Origin: a bacterium
Lineage (GTDB): Bacteria; SZUA-79; Acidulodesulfobacterales; Acidulodesulfobacteraceae
Direction: 5' to 3'
Length of the DNA stretch: 64,000 nt
Assembly: GCA_021794255.1 (NCBI GenBank)
Contig: JAJYRF010000001.1
Location: 1 to 64,000 of the forward strand
Part shown: piece by piece, positions 25,835 to 35,359 of the stretch
How the letters are laid out: every line of letters begins with the position of its first letter
How positions within the stretch are numbered: position 1 is the first letter of the stretch
Made by a program: the position numbers and the translations under genes
The notes under the pieces: generated by a model
The model's database searches: none
The model's input: the letters and a program-made list of their open reading frames with translations, nothing else
What the model was told of the DNA's origin: nothing

Positions 25835-25942
25835 TTGACATACTCCCCATTGCTAAAGCAAGGGGATTATGCTATCAACGGCGACTGCCGGTTTGACCGG
25901 TCTTACGTCGCCTCCTGTAAGAAGAGTAGATGTCCCTACTCT
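25835..25942 (-). mobile_element. IS200/IS605-type right-end, omega-RNA-like relic
   Basis: Read on the minus strand, three hairpins lie in series: AGAGTAG/CTACTCT, GGCGAC/GTCGCC enclosing a CCGGT stem, and CCCCTTGC/GCAA-GGGG. The sequence then ends with GGGGAGTATGTCAA. A terminal hairpin closing in GGGGAG-TGTCAA is the usual 3' end of TnpB-carrying IS200/IS605 and IS1341-type elements, where it forms the scaffold of the omega RNA. No tnpA or tnpB reading frame is nearby, so this is a solo end or a small derivative mobilised in trans. It is GC-richer than the flanks. It lies between the binding protein and DoxDA genes. The left limit of the element (toward 25980) is uncertain. Confidence 0.7.
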
Positions 25943-26014
25943 GTAAAAATCGGTTATTATAATGTTTGCAATAAAGTTAAGTTATTAAATTATTGAAAAT
26001 GAGGTTAAGAAAAA

Positions 26015-27070
26015 ATGTCAAATAAAAATAATTTGAATCAAATGGATGATAATTTGTTGTATCGTTATCTTGGCTATGCGGCAATTCCGTTAAGAATAAC
26101 TTTAGGATGGATGTTTTTTTCTGCTGCATGGAGAAGAGTAATTTTGGCTTCAGGAAAACTTGCGCCTAATTCTCCTTTATGGGTGGGACATAAGTTTAAC
26201 ACCTTTTTACCTCATGCAAGCTATTTTCTTGGCGTTGGCGGGTTAATACATTTATTGCTTCTTCATCCCGGAGCGCTTGCCGTGTTCCTGGATATTTTTA
26301 CGGTAATTGAGTTTTTAGTAGGATTATCGCTTATTTTTGGGTTATTTTCAAGATTAGGCGGTTTTGGGGCAGTTGCATTAGCATTTGGAATTTTATTCGG
26401 TTCAGGATGGCTCGGATCAACGTGTTTAGACGAATGGCAGGTAGGTTCGGTAGAAATGCTCGTCGGGCTTTTAATTCTATTTGTCGGCAGCTCGTGGTCA
26501 TTTGATGATTTAGTCAGAAACGCATGGCCTAAAACGGCAAATTCATTCGGATATCGTTTGATTGGAAACGGTCCGCTATGGGGGGCAGGTTTTAAAACTT
26601 GGGTAGTTGTATTTGCAATCTTTGGAACGGTTGTTACATTTGGAACAAATCAGATGTTTCAAGGCGGCGTCTGGGGAAAATTACATAACTTCGGTAAAAC
26701 ATTAGTAGTTTCCGTGTCTAATACAAAAATTGTAAATAAAAATATTCAATTTACGGCTTATAGAACCGGAGGCAGCCCGGCGGCATATGCAAATATAATA
26801 AAAGCAAAATTAGTAAACTCTTCCGGTGCGACCGTATTTAAATGGAATACAAAAGATATAACAAGTTTGTCTAAATCAGATATCCATAATATATATGTAA
26901 ATAAAGTAACAATTAATAAATACAGCATGATAATGGCACTTGGCGCTAAGGCTGTTATATCAATGCCTATGTCTAAAATGCCAAAAAGTTTAACCCCAGG
27001 TAATTATAAGTTGGAATTACTCAATATCAGCGGCGCTATATTTTCAAACAATTTTACATATAGCGGATAA
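26015..27070 (+). CDS. doxDA: Thiosulfate:quinone oxidoreductase, DoxD-DoxA fusion
   Basis: A 351-residue membrane protein. Residues about 20-180 are a DoxD-type domain with four hydrophobic segments (LRITLGWMFFSAAWRR at the first). A further membrane segment near 195-213 leads into a C-terminal DoxA-like beta domain (about 228-351). The pair forms the TQO that oxidises thiosulfate to tetrathionate and reduces quinone, known from acidophilic archaea and bacteria; fused DoxDA also occurs in acidithiobacilli. AGGTTAAG precedes the ATG. It is monocistronic here, flanked by repeats. Confidence 0.9.
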   Translation: MSNKNNLNQMDDNLLYRYLGYAAIPLRITLGWMFFSAAWRRVILASGKLAPNSPLWVGHKFNTFLPHASYFLGVGGLIHLLLLHPGALAVFLDIFTVIEFLVGLSLIFGLFSRLGGFGAVALAFGILFGSGWLGSTCLDEWQVGSVEMLVGLLILFVGSSWSFDDLVRNAWPKTANSFGYRLIGNGPLWGAGFKTWVVVFAIFGTVVTFGTNQMFQGGVWGKLHNFGKTLVVSVSNTKIVNKNIQFTAYRTGGSPAAYANIIKAKLVNSSGATVFKWNTKDITSLSKSDIHNIYVNKVTINKYSMIMALGAKAVISMPMSKMPKSLTPGNYKLELLNISGAIFSNNFTYSG

Positions 27071-27145
27071 TAATAATAAATAACTAATGGGTTAAAAATT
27101 AAATCCTCTAAATCCTCTAAAAGTCATTCCCCTGCCCAGAAGCTC

Positions 27146-27262
27146 TGCAGGGGCAGGCTCTGCATAAGCAGGAAAGTTCAGAAGATAGAAACCCGCGCGC
27201 CGTTTCTGTTCACGAGGTTATAAGCCATATAAACGCTTGCCGTTTATGACGAAGCGGTCATA
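27146..27262. repeat. Dispersed 118-bp repeat, copy 1
   Basis: This GC-richer segment in the pheS upstream region is about 85% identical by eye to 50946-51063, in the same orientation. Both contain TGCAGGGGCAGGCT, a GAAAC...GTTTC hairpin around CCCGC, TATAAGCCATATAAA, and end in GAAGCGGTCAT. Copy 1 can also pair TTATGAC with GTCATAA near its end. No gene is visible in it. It may be a small non-autonomous element or a structured RNA. Confidence 0.8.
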
Positions 27263-27329
27263 AGGTATAATATTAAATTTGATGAATTAAATATTGATAA
27301 AAAATTTAAAAATGATAATATAATACATT

Positions 27330-28358
27330 ATGAATAATAACGAATTATTAAAAAAAATTGAAGCTATTTTAAATAATGCTAAGGCAGAATTTAATGAAAA
27401 AATTAGCGAGAAAAATTTAGACGAAGTCTATAAAAATTATATAGGAAAAAATAGTTTTCTAAATAATATATCACGCAATATCTCTGACTATGAGCCGGAA
27501 GTCCGCAAAATTATCGGTATGTCTGTCAATAATGCTAAAATTAAAATTGAAGAAATATATAAAAATTTAAAAGAACAAATAAAATCTGAAGATAATTTAA
27601 ATGATTCTTATTCAAAAATTGATATATCTCTGCCAGGCGTAAAAATAACGCAATTTCATAAACATCCAATTACTGCGGTTTTAGACGAAACAGTGGAATT
27701 TTTTACTTCAATGGGATTTGAAGTAGTTGAAGGTCCTGAAATAGAAACGGCTTATTATAATTTTGATGCTCTTAATATTCCCGATAATCATCCTGCCCGC
27801 GATGTCTGGGATACTTTTTATTTAAAAAACGGACTGATTCCGCGAACTCATACGTCAAGCGTACAGGTTAGAACAATGGAAACTAAAAAACCGCCTCTAA
27901 GAGTCATAGCGCCTGGAAGATGTTATAGATATGAATCTGTAGATGCAACCCATTTATTTATGTTTAATCAGGTAGAAGGTCTTTTTGTTGATAAAAATGT
28001 TAAGTTAAGCGATTTAAAAGGTGTGCTTGAATCTACGGTAAAACATCTGTTAGGCGCAAAAAAAACTAGATTTAGACCTGCCTTTTATCCTTTTGTTGAA
28101 CCTGGTTTAGATTTGGATATAGAATGTGTTTTTTGCGGCGGCAAGGGATGTAATGTTTGCAAATTTACAGGATGGATAGAGGTGATTCCTTGCGGTATGG
28201 TACACCCTAAGGTTTTTGAATATGCGGGAATAAATCCTGGAATATATAAAGGTTTTGCATTTGGAATGGGGTTCGATAGACTAGTTATGTTAAAATATAA
28301 CGTTAATGATTTACGATTATTATATTCCGGAAATATAGATGTTTTAAATCAATTCTAA
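27330..28358 (+). CDS. pheS: Phenylalanyl-tRNA synthetase alpha subunit
   Basis: The catalytic class II subunit of the (alpha-beta)2 enzyme. The 342-residue protein has an N-terminal coiled coil for tRNA binding, motif 2 around RVIAPGRCYRYESVDATH and motif 3 in FAFGMGFDRLVMLKY. HPARDVWDTFYL and a CVFCGGKGCNVC segment preceding GWIEVIPCGMVHP are typical. Unusually, pheT is not adjacent but 4.5 kb downstream, beyond three other genes. Confidence 0.97.
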   Translation: MNNNELLKKIEAILNNAKAEFNEKISEKNLDEVYKNYIGKNSFLNNISRNISDYEPEVRKIIGMSVNNAKIKIEEIYKNLKEQIKSEDNLNDSYSKIDISLPGVKITQFHKHPITAVLDETVEFFTSMGFEVVEGPEIETAYYNFDALNIPDNHPARDVWDTFYLKNGLIPRTHTSSVQVRTMETKKPPLRVIAPGRCYRYESVDATHLFMFNQVEGLFVDKNVKLSDLKGVLESTVKHLLGAKKTRFRPAFYPFVEPGLDLDIECVFCGGKGCNVCKFTGWIEVIPCGMVHPKVFEYAGINPGIYKGFAFGMGFDRLVMLKYNVNDLRLLYSGNIDVLNQF

Positions 28359-28373
28359 TTTATGAAATAAATT

Positions 28374-30656
28374 TTATTTAAAATCTATAAAATCTGATTT
28401 ATCCCCGGTATAAGTAATAAAAATAATATCCTTAGCTCTTGTTGCTCCTACATAGAACAACCTGCATTCGTCATCTATATTTTTATAATTATTAGATTGA
28501 AATCTATAAAAAGAGCTAAAGGGATGTTTAATTTCAAAATTATTGTTTATTTTGCCTTTTTTTGGAAAATTTACTGAAGAAAAATTGCTTAAAATAACTG
28601 AATTAAATTCCATACCTTTTGATTTATGAATAGTTCCGATGAATGCATTTTTTATATATTTAGAATTTAAATTATTTTTTGAAGGTATTTTCAGATAATA
28701 TTGTAAAAAATTTTTATAATTAATTTCTTCCCTGATTGTTCTTGTTAATATCGCTGCTTTAAATCCGCTATTTAATAGGACAATTAACAAATTAACATTA
28801 AATTCAATTTCGTCGGTATAGTTTTTAAAATTAATAAGATTTATAAAATCATAATATATTGAATTTTCAGGTCCTATTTCTTTATTGGTTGATATCCAAT
28901 TATTTATGCCGGATTTAAATATAGAAAAATTATGGGCGTGTGTTTTAATGAAATTTAAATAAAAATTTTTTAATTGTAAATCTTCTGTTATATTTTTAGT
29001 ATTATTTTTGATATTATTTCCATAAGTCATTAATTTTGGATATCTGAAGTCAATTTTTTTAATAATATTATTGGAAAAATTAATTATAGTCTCATTAGAG
29101 CGGTAATTAGATTGTAATAAAAAGACTTTTCCCGATGGATAAAATAAATCAAAGCTAAGTATATTCGTAGAATCCCCGCCGTTAAATCTGTATATAGACT
29201 GGTCATCGTCGCCCGCATAAGTAATATTGCCCCTTCCGTAATCAATTTTTTTAATTATAATATCGCTTAATATATTAAGATCTTGATATTCATCAATTAA
29301 TATATATTTGTATTTTTTTGATATTTCAATTAAAATATCTTCATTCTCAAATAATTTTAAAGTATGCTTTAAAATATCGTCAAAATTTTTTATGCCATCC
29401 ATATTATTGAAATAAGACGACTGGTTATAATTTTCAGAAAAAAAAGTATTGTTTTTATAGTTATTTTTAGCATAAATTTCCGGAACATTTTGAAAACCTA
29501 AATATTTATAATAAATTTTAATAATAGAATAAAAAAAACTATGATAAGTATAAATTTTTAAATTGTTTTTTATGATAAACTCATCATCATTTAAATTTAA
29601 AGTTTTAAATATCCGATTTTTTATCTCATTCACAGCATTATTAGTGAAAGTTAACACTAAAATCTCATATGGCGATATATAATTTAAAAGATATAAAAAT
29701 TTATTAACGATAACTTTAGTTTTGCCTGAGCCGGCGCCGGCCATAATAAGGACAGGATTATTAATTTCACTTGCGGCTATATTTTGAATTTTGCTAAGAT
29801 TAATATCTAAATTAGGACGGCATTTAGATTCGGTAATATTTAAAATATCTGAGCCTATATTATTATTATTAAAATTATTTTTTATATAAGCAATATAGGC
29901 TACAATTTTATTAATTAATGAAGAAGGATTAAAATAAATTTCATAAGAATTTGAATAGACTATTAAATTAATTGCGTATTTATTTTTTTTAGATTCCAAT
30001 TTACTAAAATACAATCTTTTTAAAAAATTTAATTTATCCAATTTAATAGCTATTTGAAAAATATTTGAATATTTAAGGATTAAATTTTCAGACATAATTT
30101 TTGTATTTTCAGTGCAAAAACCGCGTTGTAAAGCATAATGCAAAAAAACATTTATACTTTTTGGATAAATTTCATAAGTATCTATTAATCTTATATGGCA
30201 TAATAATTTAAGTCTGAGTTTAAATATTTCAATGTAATTAAATTGCGGAGAAGCGCATTTTTTCATAAAAAAATCATAAACATTTAAAATTGAAATATTT
30301 GAGCTATTTAAACAAGGTATAAAAATAGTTTTATCTGAATTTAAAAAGTAATCTACGATAGAATTAAAAAGCACGGCATCATTTAAAGTGTCTATAGATA
30401 TATTTTTTACAAGCAAAAAATTAAAATTTTTATAATCAGCCAAAAATTTGTCTAAACAAAAATTTAACGGTTTTTTATTGAAATCAATTATTAAATTATT
30501 TTTATAAGTTTCAAAATTTAAAACATTATATGATGCATTAAAGTTTATATTTTTTAAATTATGAATAAAATAATTTATTTCATATTCGCTAAAAAGTTTG
30601 GTGCCTATAAGATTTGAATAATAAAATTTTATATTTTTAAAGAAATTTACATTCAT
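28374..30656 (-). CDS. UvrD/Rep-family (SF1A) DNA helicase with unrecognised N-terminus
   Basis: A 760-residue protein. The SF1A helicase motifs run from a Q-motif region near 286-292 through Walker A GAGSGKT (about 307-313), LTFTNNAVNEI, ILIDEYQDLN, AGDDDQSIYRFNGG, LQSNYRS and TIHKSKGMEFNSVIL, to RLFYVGATRAK. The first 285 residues match no helicase domain I know and are rich in Asn, Ile and Phe. They may hold a substrate-binding or regulatory module. It is the only minus-strand gene between pheS and the right end, converging on pheS (15 bases between stops) and divergent from the phosphoribosyltransferase. Helicase call firm, exact role unknown. Confidence 0.88.
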   Translation of the reverse strand: MNVNFFKNIKFYYSNLIGTKLFSEYEINYFIHNLKNINFNASYNVLNFETYKNNLIIDFNKKPLNFCLDKFLADYKNFNFLLVKNISIDTLNDAVLFNSIVDYFLNSDKTIFIPCLNSSNISILNVYDFFMKKCASPQFNYIEIFKLRLKLLCHIRLIDTYEIYPKSINVFLHYALQRGFCTENTKIMSENLILKYSNIFQIAIKLDKLNFLKRLYFSKLESKKNKYAINLIVYSNSYEIYFNPSSLINKIVAYIAYIKNNFNNNNIGSDILNITESKCRPNLDINLSKIQNIAASEINNPVLIMAGAGSGKTKVIVNKFLYLLNYISPYEILVLTFTNNAVNEIKNRIFKTLNLNDDEFIIKNNLKIYTYHSFFYSIIKIYYKYLGFQNVPEIYAKNNYKNNTFFSENYNQSSYFNNMDGIKNFDDILKHTLKLFENEDILIEISKKYKYILIDEYQDLNILSDIIIKKIDYGRGNITYAGDDDQSIYRFNGGDSTNILSFDLFYPSGKVFLLQSNYRSNETIINFSNNIIKKIDFRYPKLMTYGNNIKNNTKNITEDLQLKNFYLNFIKTHAHNFSIFKSGINNWISTNKEIGPENSIYYDFINLINFKNYTDEIEFNVNLLIVLLNSGFKAAILTRTIREEINYKNFLQYYLKIPSKNNLNSKYIKNAFIGTIHKSKGMEFNSVILSNFSSVNFPKKGKINNNFEIKHPFSSFYRFQSNNYKNIDDECRLFYVGATRAKDIIFITYTGDKSDFIDFK

Positions 30657-30794
30657 ATTATGATAAAATAAAAAATAAATTTAATTTATTGACATTAAAA
30701 AATAATAGCATTAATTTAATTAAAAAAATAACCATAATTATAATATTAAAAAATATTAAAAAATATATACCGCATATAGCGCATATATTATATA

Positions 30795-31367
30795 ATGATT
30801 TATATATCTGACAGCAAAATAAAAGAACCGAAAATACAGTACTTGCAAATACAATATAGTGAAAAAGATAATTATTTTTATTTAGATAATTATTTTCCAA
30901 AATATAAGAAAAAAGAAGACGCATTTTCTAAATTAATTATCCAGTACAAAAAAGGGAATAATTTTGCTATAAAATATTTTGAAAATATAATTGTTAATAT
31001 TGTATTTAATTATTTTTGGTTTTGCGATTTAGTTATTCCTATTCCTCCAAGTTCTTCTATGCTAGATATCTATTCGAATAAAATAATATGTTTATCGTTA
31101 AATTCTTTAAATATTATTCAATATAAACAAGATATATTAAAAAGATCAATAAGTTCTGTTCCGTCGCATATTACAAACAAAAGAGATACTGCTCATATAA
31201 TAGATTCCGTTAAAATAACAAATGATAGTCATATTAAAGATAAAAAAATTATTTTATTTGACGATATAATAACAACAGGAAATACTTCAAGTATAATCAA
31301 GAATATGTTAATCTTAAGAGGAGCAGATTCTGTAATCAGATTATTTTTAGGAAGAACGATAAATTAA
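30795..31367 (+). CDS. Phosphoribosyltransferase-family protein (ComF-like)
   Basis: A 190-residue protein with the type I PRTase signature IILFDDIITTGNTSS near residue 155, which binds PRPP. The segment upstream (LVIPIPPSSS, then KRSISSVPSH and KRDTAH) recalls ComF, which helps take up transforming DNA. The usual N-terminal zinc finger of ComF is absent. dprA follows 236 bases downstream, and DprA is another competence-related protein, which gives mild support. Substrate cannot be assigned. Confidence 0.7.
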   Translation: MIYISDSKIKEPKIQYLQIQYSEKDNYFYLDNYFPKYKKKEDAFSKLIIQYKKGNNFAIKYFENIIVNIVFNYFWFCDLVIPIPPSSSMLDIYSNKIICLSLNSLNIIQYKQDILKRSISSVPSHITNKRDTAHIIDSVKITNDSHIKDKKIILFDDIITTGNTSSIIKNMLILRGADSVIRLFLGRTIN

Positions 31368-31515
31368 AATTATTTTTATAAAATATTTCAGGTTAATATC
31401 ACATGTTAACATCACATAATGATCATTTTTAGAAAGAAATTAATTTTAATCTATTTAATCTATATGTTAAAGAATTAGCCGCCATCATAATGTTAAAATA
31501 CAAAACAAATGTTAT

Positions 31516-31552
31516 ATTTTATATCTAAAATATTAAATATTAGATATAAAAT
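31516..31552. repeat. AT inverted repeat upstream of dprA
   Basis: Thirteen-base perfect arms (31516-31528 and 31540-31552) flank an 11-base centre. It sits in the 236-base gap before dprA and could be a terminator for the upstream gene or a leader structure. Little else is visible in the gap. Confidence 0.6.
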
Positions 31553-31603
31553 AAAATAAATAATTCTTATAATTAATATACCATATTAAAATATTAAATT
31601 ATT

Positions 31604-32584
31604 ATGGATGACCTGATTTGTACTCTGGCATTAAAAAAAATTCCAGGATTAAGAAACAGTCATATATTTATTTTGTTGACGCATTTTGCTAATCCGTGCG
31701 ATATATTTAATACAAATAAAACTGAATTTTTAAAAATTGGGTTAAGAAATGATATTATAGAAATATTGATGAATACCAGAACGATAAGAACTGCATTTTT
31801 GAATGCAATAGATGAAATTGAAGAAGCTTCAAAAAATAATATTAGAATAATAACGTTTAAATCGCCTGCATACCCGTCAAATCTTTTGTTTGTTAAAAAT
31901 AAGCCGCCTATTTTATATTATAAGGGAAATATTAAAGAAAATCTTAGGTTTGCCATTGCGATTGTCGGGCAAAGAAATCCTCCTGATTATGCATGCGAAA
32001 TTACCTCGCAAATAGCTAAAAAAATAGGAGATGCAGGGTTCTCAGTAATAAGCGGATTAGCAGCAGGAATAGATACTGCTGTCCATAAAACGGCTATTGA
32101 TGGCGGTATCAATACAATTGCATATATAGGCTCGGGACTTTTAGAACCTATATATCCCTATCATAATGCAGAACTGTATCAAGATATAATTTTAAAAAAA
32201 GGAGCTATTATTTCTGAATTGCCGCTGCATGAAAAATTATCCGCTAAAAATTTAGTTGCACGGGATAGACTTCAAAGCGGATCCAGCCTAGCAGTATTTG
32301 CGATGTCTTCTCCTCTATCAAGCGGTACATTGAAGACTTGTAACTTTGCGTTTAAACAAAACAGACCTGTATTTATTCCTTCGTATGAACCTGATATTAT
32401 GGATAATTATTCGAACTTAGGGCTTAAATCATTATTGAATAAAAGTGGGGTCATTAATTTTAATGTTGAAAATATTGATTTAAACGTTATAATTGATGAA
32501 TTAAGAATAGTGTATAATGATTTATATGAAGAAAAATATGATAAAACAGGATATTTATTGGAACAGCCGAACCTATTCGGTTAA
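31604..32584 (+). CDS. dprA: DprA/Smf-family DNA-processing protein, divergent
   Basis: A 326-residue protein with the DprA Rossmann fold: GQRNPPDYACEI, VISGLAAGIDTAVHKTAI, IAYIGSGLLEPIYPYHNAELY. DprA binds single-stranded DNA and loads RecA during natural transformation. The usual RNRIISGLS motif reads ARDRLQSGSSLAVF here and the C-terminal winged-helix domain is missing or reduced. The N-terminal helical region (1-80) is present. The family is clear, but this is a divergent member that may differ in partner. Confidence 0.85.
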   Translation: MDDLICTLALKKIPGLRNSHIFILLTHFANPCDIFNTNKTEFLKIGLRNDIIEILMNTRTIRTAFLNAIDEIEEASKNNIRIITFKSPAYPSNLLFVKNKPPILYYKGNIKENLRFAIAIVGQRNPPDYACEITSQIAKKIGDAGFSVISGLAAGIDTAVHKTAIDGGINTIAYIGSGLLEPIYPYHNAELYQDIILKKGAIISELPLHEKLSAKNLVARDRLQSGSSLAVFAMSSPLSSGTLKTCNFAFKQNRPVFIPSYEPDIMDNYSNLGLKSLLNKSGVINFNVENIDLNVIIDELRIVYNDLYEEKYDKTGYLLEQPNLFG

Positions 32585-32811
32585 TCTATAAATCGCAGGT
32601 ATAAATTTCTTTAATGACGTATTAATTAATATTATGCCTTTCAGGTGAATTGAATAATAATATAATAGAGATAAATAAATATATAAATCTCATATAAATA
32701 TGGTATTAAATATTTTTAATAATTTCTATCGGCAATTTTGGGTTAGTTATGATTACGTGATACAATATTTAAGTATTTAAATAATAAAATAATAAAATAC
32801 TGGAGGAAATT

Positions 32812-35250
32812 TTGAAGGTTAGTTTTAATTGGCTTAAAGAATATATTGATTTTACAGGAAAAGAGAATTTAGTACCTTCTCTTTTAAATAGCAGGACAAT
32901 GGAAGTTGAAAAAATTATCGCATATTTTGAAAAAAAATCGTTTAAGAATATAATAGTAGGAGAAGTTAAAGATATTAAACCTCATCCGACCAGTCCTAAT
33001 TTTAATATTGCAGCAATTTATGCAGGAGAAAATATAGGACAAAAAACAATAGTTTATACAAAAGTTAAAGCTGATTTAAGTATTGGCGATAAACCTTTAG
33101 TAGCAATTAAAGGAGCCATTTTTGATGACGGACTGAAAATTCGGGAAAAATCAATTCTCGGAGTTGTTTCGGAGGGTGCCTTTTGTTCTGAAAAAGAATT
33201 AGGACTTTCCTTAAATGTATCAAACATATTAAAATTTCCACACGAACCGTTAGGAAAATCAGTATATGATATTTTTGAATTTAACGATACCATTTTAGAA
33301 TTTGATCTTGAGCCAAACAGACCAGATTTATTCGGCATTCAAGGGTTTGCTTACGAGTTATCCTCTATATTTGATAAAGATATTAAATTGCTGGATATAG
33401 ATAATGACATTGAATTTAAGATAGACAGCTCATATTCTTCTAATCCTGACCGGCTATCCGTAATAATGAGCGACTCGGAGGCAGTTCCATGTTATATTGC
33501 AGTTCAGATTGACGGGATTATAATTAAGGAATCAGACTTAGAAATTAAAAATAAATTAATTAAATCAGGAATAAGACCTATAAATAATGTAGTTGATTTA
33601 ACAAATTTAGTTATGCTTGAAACTGCTCAGCCCCTGCATGCATTTGACAAAAATAAACTTGCGGGCAATAAAATTTTCCCGAGACTTAAAGAAAAAAAAG
33701 AAGATATGATACTTGCTCTTGACGAAAAGGAAAGGAAAATTTTTGATGATTCTATTGTTATTGCAGATAAAGATAAGATTATTGCACTTGGAGGAATTAT
33801 AGGCGGGTTTTTAAGTATGATAGATAAAAAGACAGATTCTATAATAGTTGAATCGGCTAATTTTAATATGTCAAATATTAGAAAGACATCAAGATTAATG
33901 TCTCTTCGTACGGATGCTTCAGCGAGATTTGAAAAAGGACTGAGTCCTATTGCCGCTATTAATGCCATAAAGAGATTTATATATCTAATTAAAAAAAATA
34001 TTCCCGAGGCTAAAGTAAATTGCTATTCATACTATATTTCAGACATTGCAAAACCTAAAGAATTTAATATATATTTTGAGGATTTATTTAATTTTCTTGG
34101 ACAATCTATAGATAAAAATAAAGTTATAAAAATATTGGCAAGATTAGGTTTTGATGTCAGATTATCAGAACAGGAAGAAGGTATTTCCGTGATAGCTCCT
34201 TATTTTAGAAGCGATATATCAGACGCAATAAATATTTACGAAGAAATATTCAGAATTTACGGGTATGATAAAGTAAAGCCTACAATGCCTGAAGGTATTT
34301 TAAGCCATCCCGAAGCAAATATCAATTATCAGACATCCAAAGAAATAAGAGAAATATTAAGATATGCCGGTTTTTTGGAAATAATAACGCCGTCTTTTAC
34401 AGGCGATAAAGAACTTAAGATAATTTCCGAAAATTTAAATAATGCGCTAGAGCTTAAAAACCCTATTTCCGTTGAATTTAATTATCTTAGAATGAGCCTC
34501 ATACCTGATTCCCTTAAATCATTAAATCAAAATTCAAGGAAATATAAAGATATTAAAATTTTTGAAATTGGCAAAACGTATTTTAGTAAGGATAATGTAG
34601 AGAATAATAATTATACGGATAATTATCCGGTTATAGAAAAAAATAGATTGTGCGGAGCAGTTTGCTCAGGAATAAAATTGCAAAGCGAGGAAACTGAATT
34701 TTATAAAATAAAAGGCACGGTGGATTTTTTACTTTCAAATTTAGGAATAAAAAAATATAATTTTTCACAGCCTAAAAATAATAAAATATTTGATGCAGAT
34801 AGAGCACTTGAAATTTTTGTCGGAAAATCTTCCGCCGGTTTTTTTGGTGAAATTAAAATAGATGTGCTTAAAGAATTTGATTTAGATTCTAGGGTAGGGG
34901 TATTTGATATTGATTTAGAAACCATAAAAGAATTTATTTCTCATAAAAAAACTTTCAATGCACCTTCAAAATACCCGATAATAGAACAGGATATTTCTAT
35001 TATCGCACCCACCGGCATAGAATACGGTGAGATTGAAAAATTTATTAAAAAATTTTCAAATCTTATTAAAAATGTTGTTTTGATAGATATCTATAAAGGA
35101 AAACAGATAGAAAAAGATAAAATAGCATATTTAATTAGATATGATGCATCAGATATTGCAAAAACATTGACTATGAAAGAAGTAAATGAACTAAGAGACC
35201 AATTAGTAAATGAATTAAATAAAAATTTCGGAATTATTTTAAGAGGATAA
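32812..35250 (+). CDS. pheT: Phenylalanyl-tRNA synthetase beta subunit
   Basis: An 812-residue protein with the full domain order: N-terminal MKVSFNWLKEYIDF, a tRNA-binding domain (about 43-150), B3/B4 editing domain (about 215-385), B5 (about 410-480), a catalytic-like core and the C-terminal ferredoxin-fold anticodon-binding domain (about 717-812). GGAGGAAATTTT precedes the TTG start. It is separated from pheS by the helicase, phosphoribosyltransferase and dprA genes. Confidence 0.96.
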   Translation: MKVSFNWLKEYIDFTGKENLVPSLLNSRTMEVEKIIAYFEKKSFKNIIVGEVKDIKPHPTSPNFNIAAIYAGENIGQKTIVYTKVKADLSIGDKPLVAIKGAIFDDGLKIREKSILGVVSEGAFCSEKELGLSLNVSNILKFPHEPLGKSVYDIFEFNDTILEFDLEPNRPDLFGIQGFAYELSSIFDKDIKLLDIDNDIEFKIDSSYSSNPDRLSVIMSDSEAVPCYIAVQIDGIIIKESDLEIKNKLIKSGIRPINNVVDLTNLVMLETAQPLHAFDKNKLAGNKIFPRLKEKKEDMILALDEKERKIFDDSIVIADKDKIIALGGIIGGFLSMIDKKTDSIIVESANFNMSNIRKTSRLMSLRTDASARFEKGLSPIAAINAIKRFIYLIKKNIPEAKVNCYSYYISDIAKPKEFNIYFEDLFNFLGQSIDKNKVIKILARLGFDVRLSEQEEGISVIAPYFRSDISDAINIYEEIFRIYGYDKVKPTMPEGILSHPEANINYQTSKEIREILRYAGFLEIITPSFTGDKELKIISENLNNALELKNPISVEFNYLRMSLIPDSLKSLNQNSRKYKDIKIFEIGKTYFSKDNVENNNYTDNYPVIEKNRLCGAVCSGIKLQSEETEFYKIKGTVDFLLSNLGIKKYNFSQPKNNKIFDADRALEIFVGKSSAGFFGEIKIDVLKEFDLDSRVGVFDIDLETIKEFISHKKTFNAPSKYPIIEQDISIIAPTGIEYGEIEKFIKKFSNLIKNVVLIDIYKGKQIEKDKIAYLIRYDASDIAKTLTMKEVNELRDQLVNELNKNFGIILRG

Positions 35251-35359
35251 TTGCAAAATATTTTAAAACATTTGCACTTTATACAAAAAAAAATTATAAT
35301 ATAGCTTAACTTAAAATAATTTTCTAATTCAATTAATAATCAGGAGTTTGCATATCTTT

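Noticed and set aside
30658..30924. Minus-strand reading frame of 88 codons between the helicase and the phosphoribosyltransferase
   Set aside because: It covers the start of the phosphoribosyltransferase on the other strand, is hydrophobic low-complexity and has no recognisable domain.
32727..32742. Fifteen-base match ATCGGCAATTTTGGG to the complement of 298-312, suggesting a dispersed repeat
   Set aside because: Matches of this length are expected by chance in 64 kb of biased composition, and the flanks do not extend the similarity.
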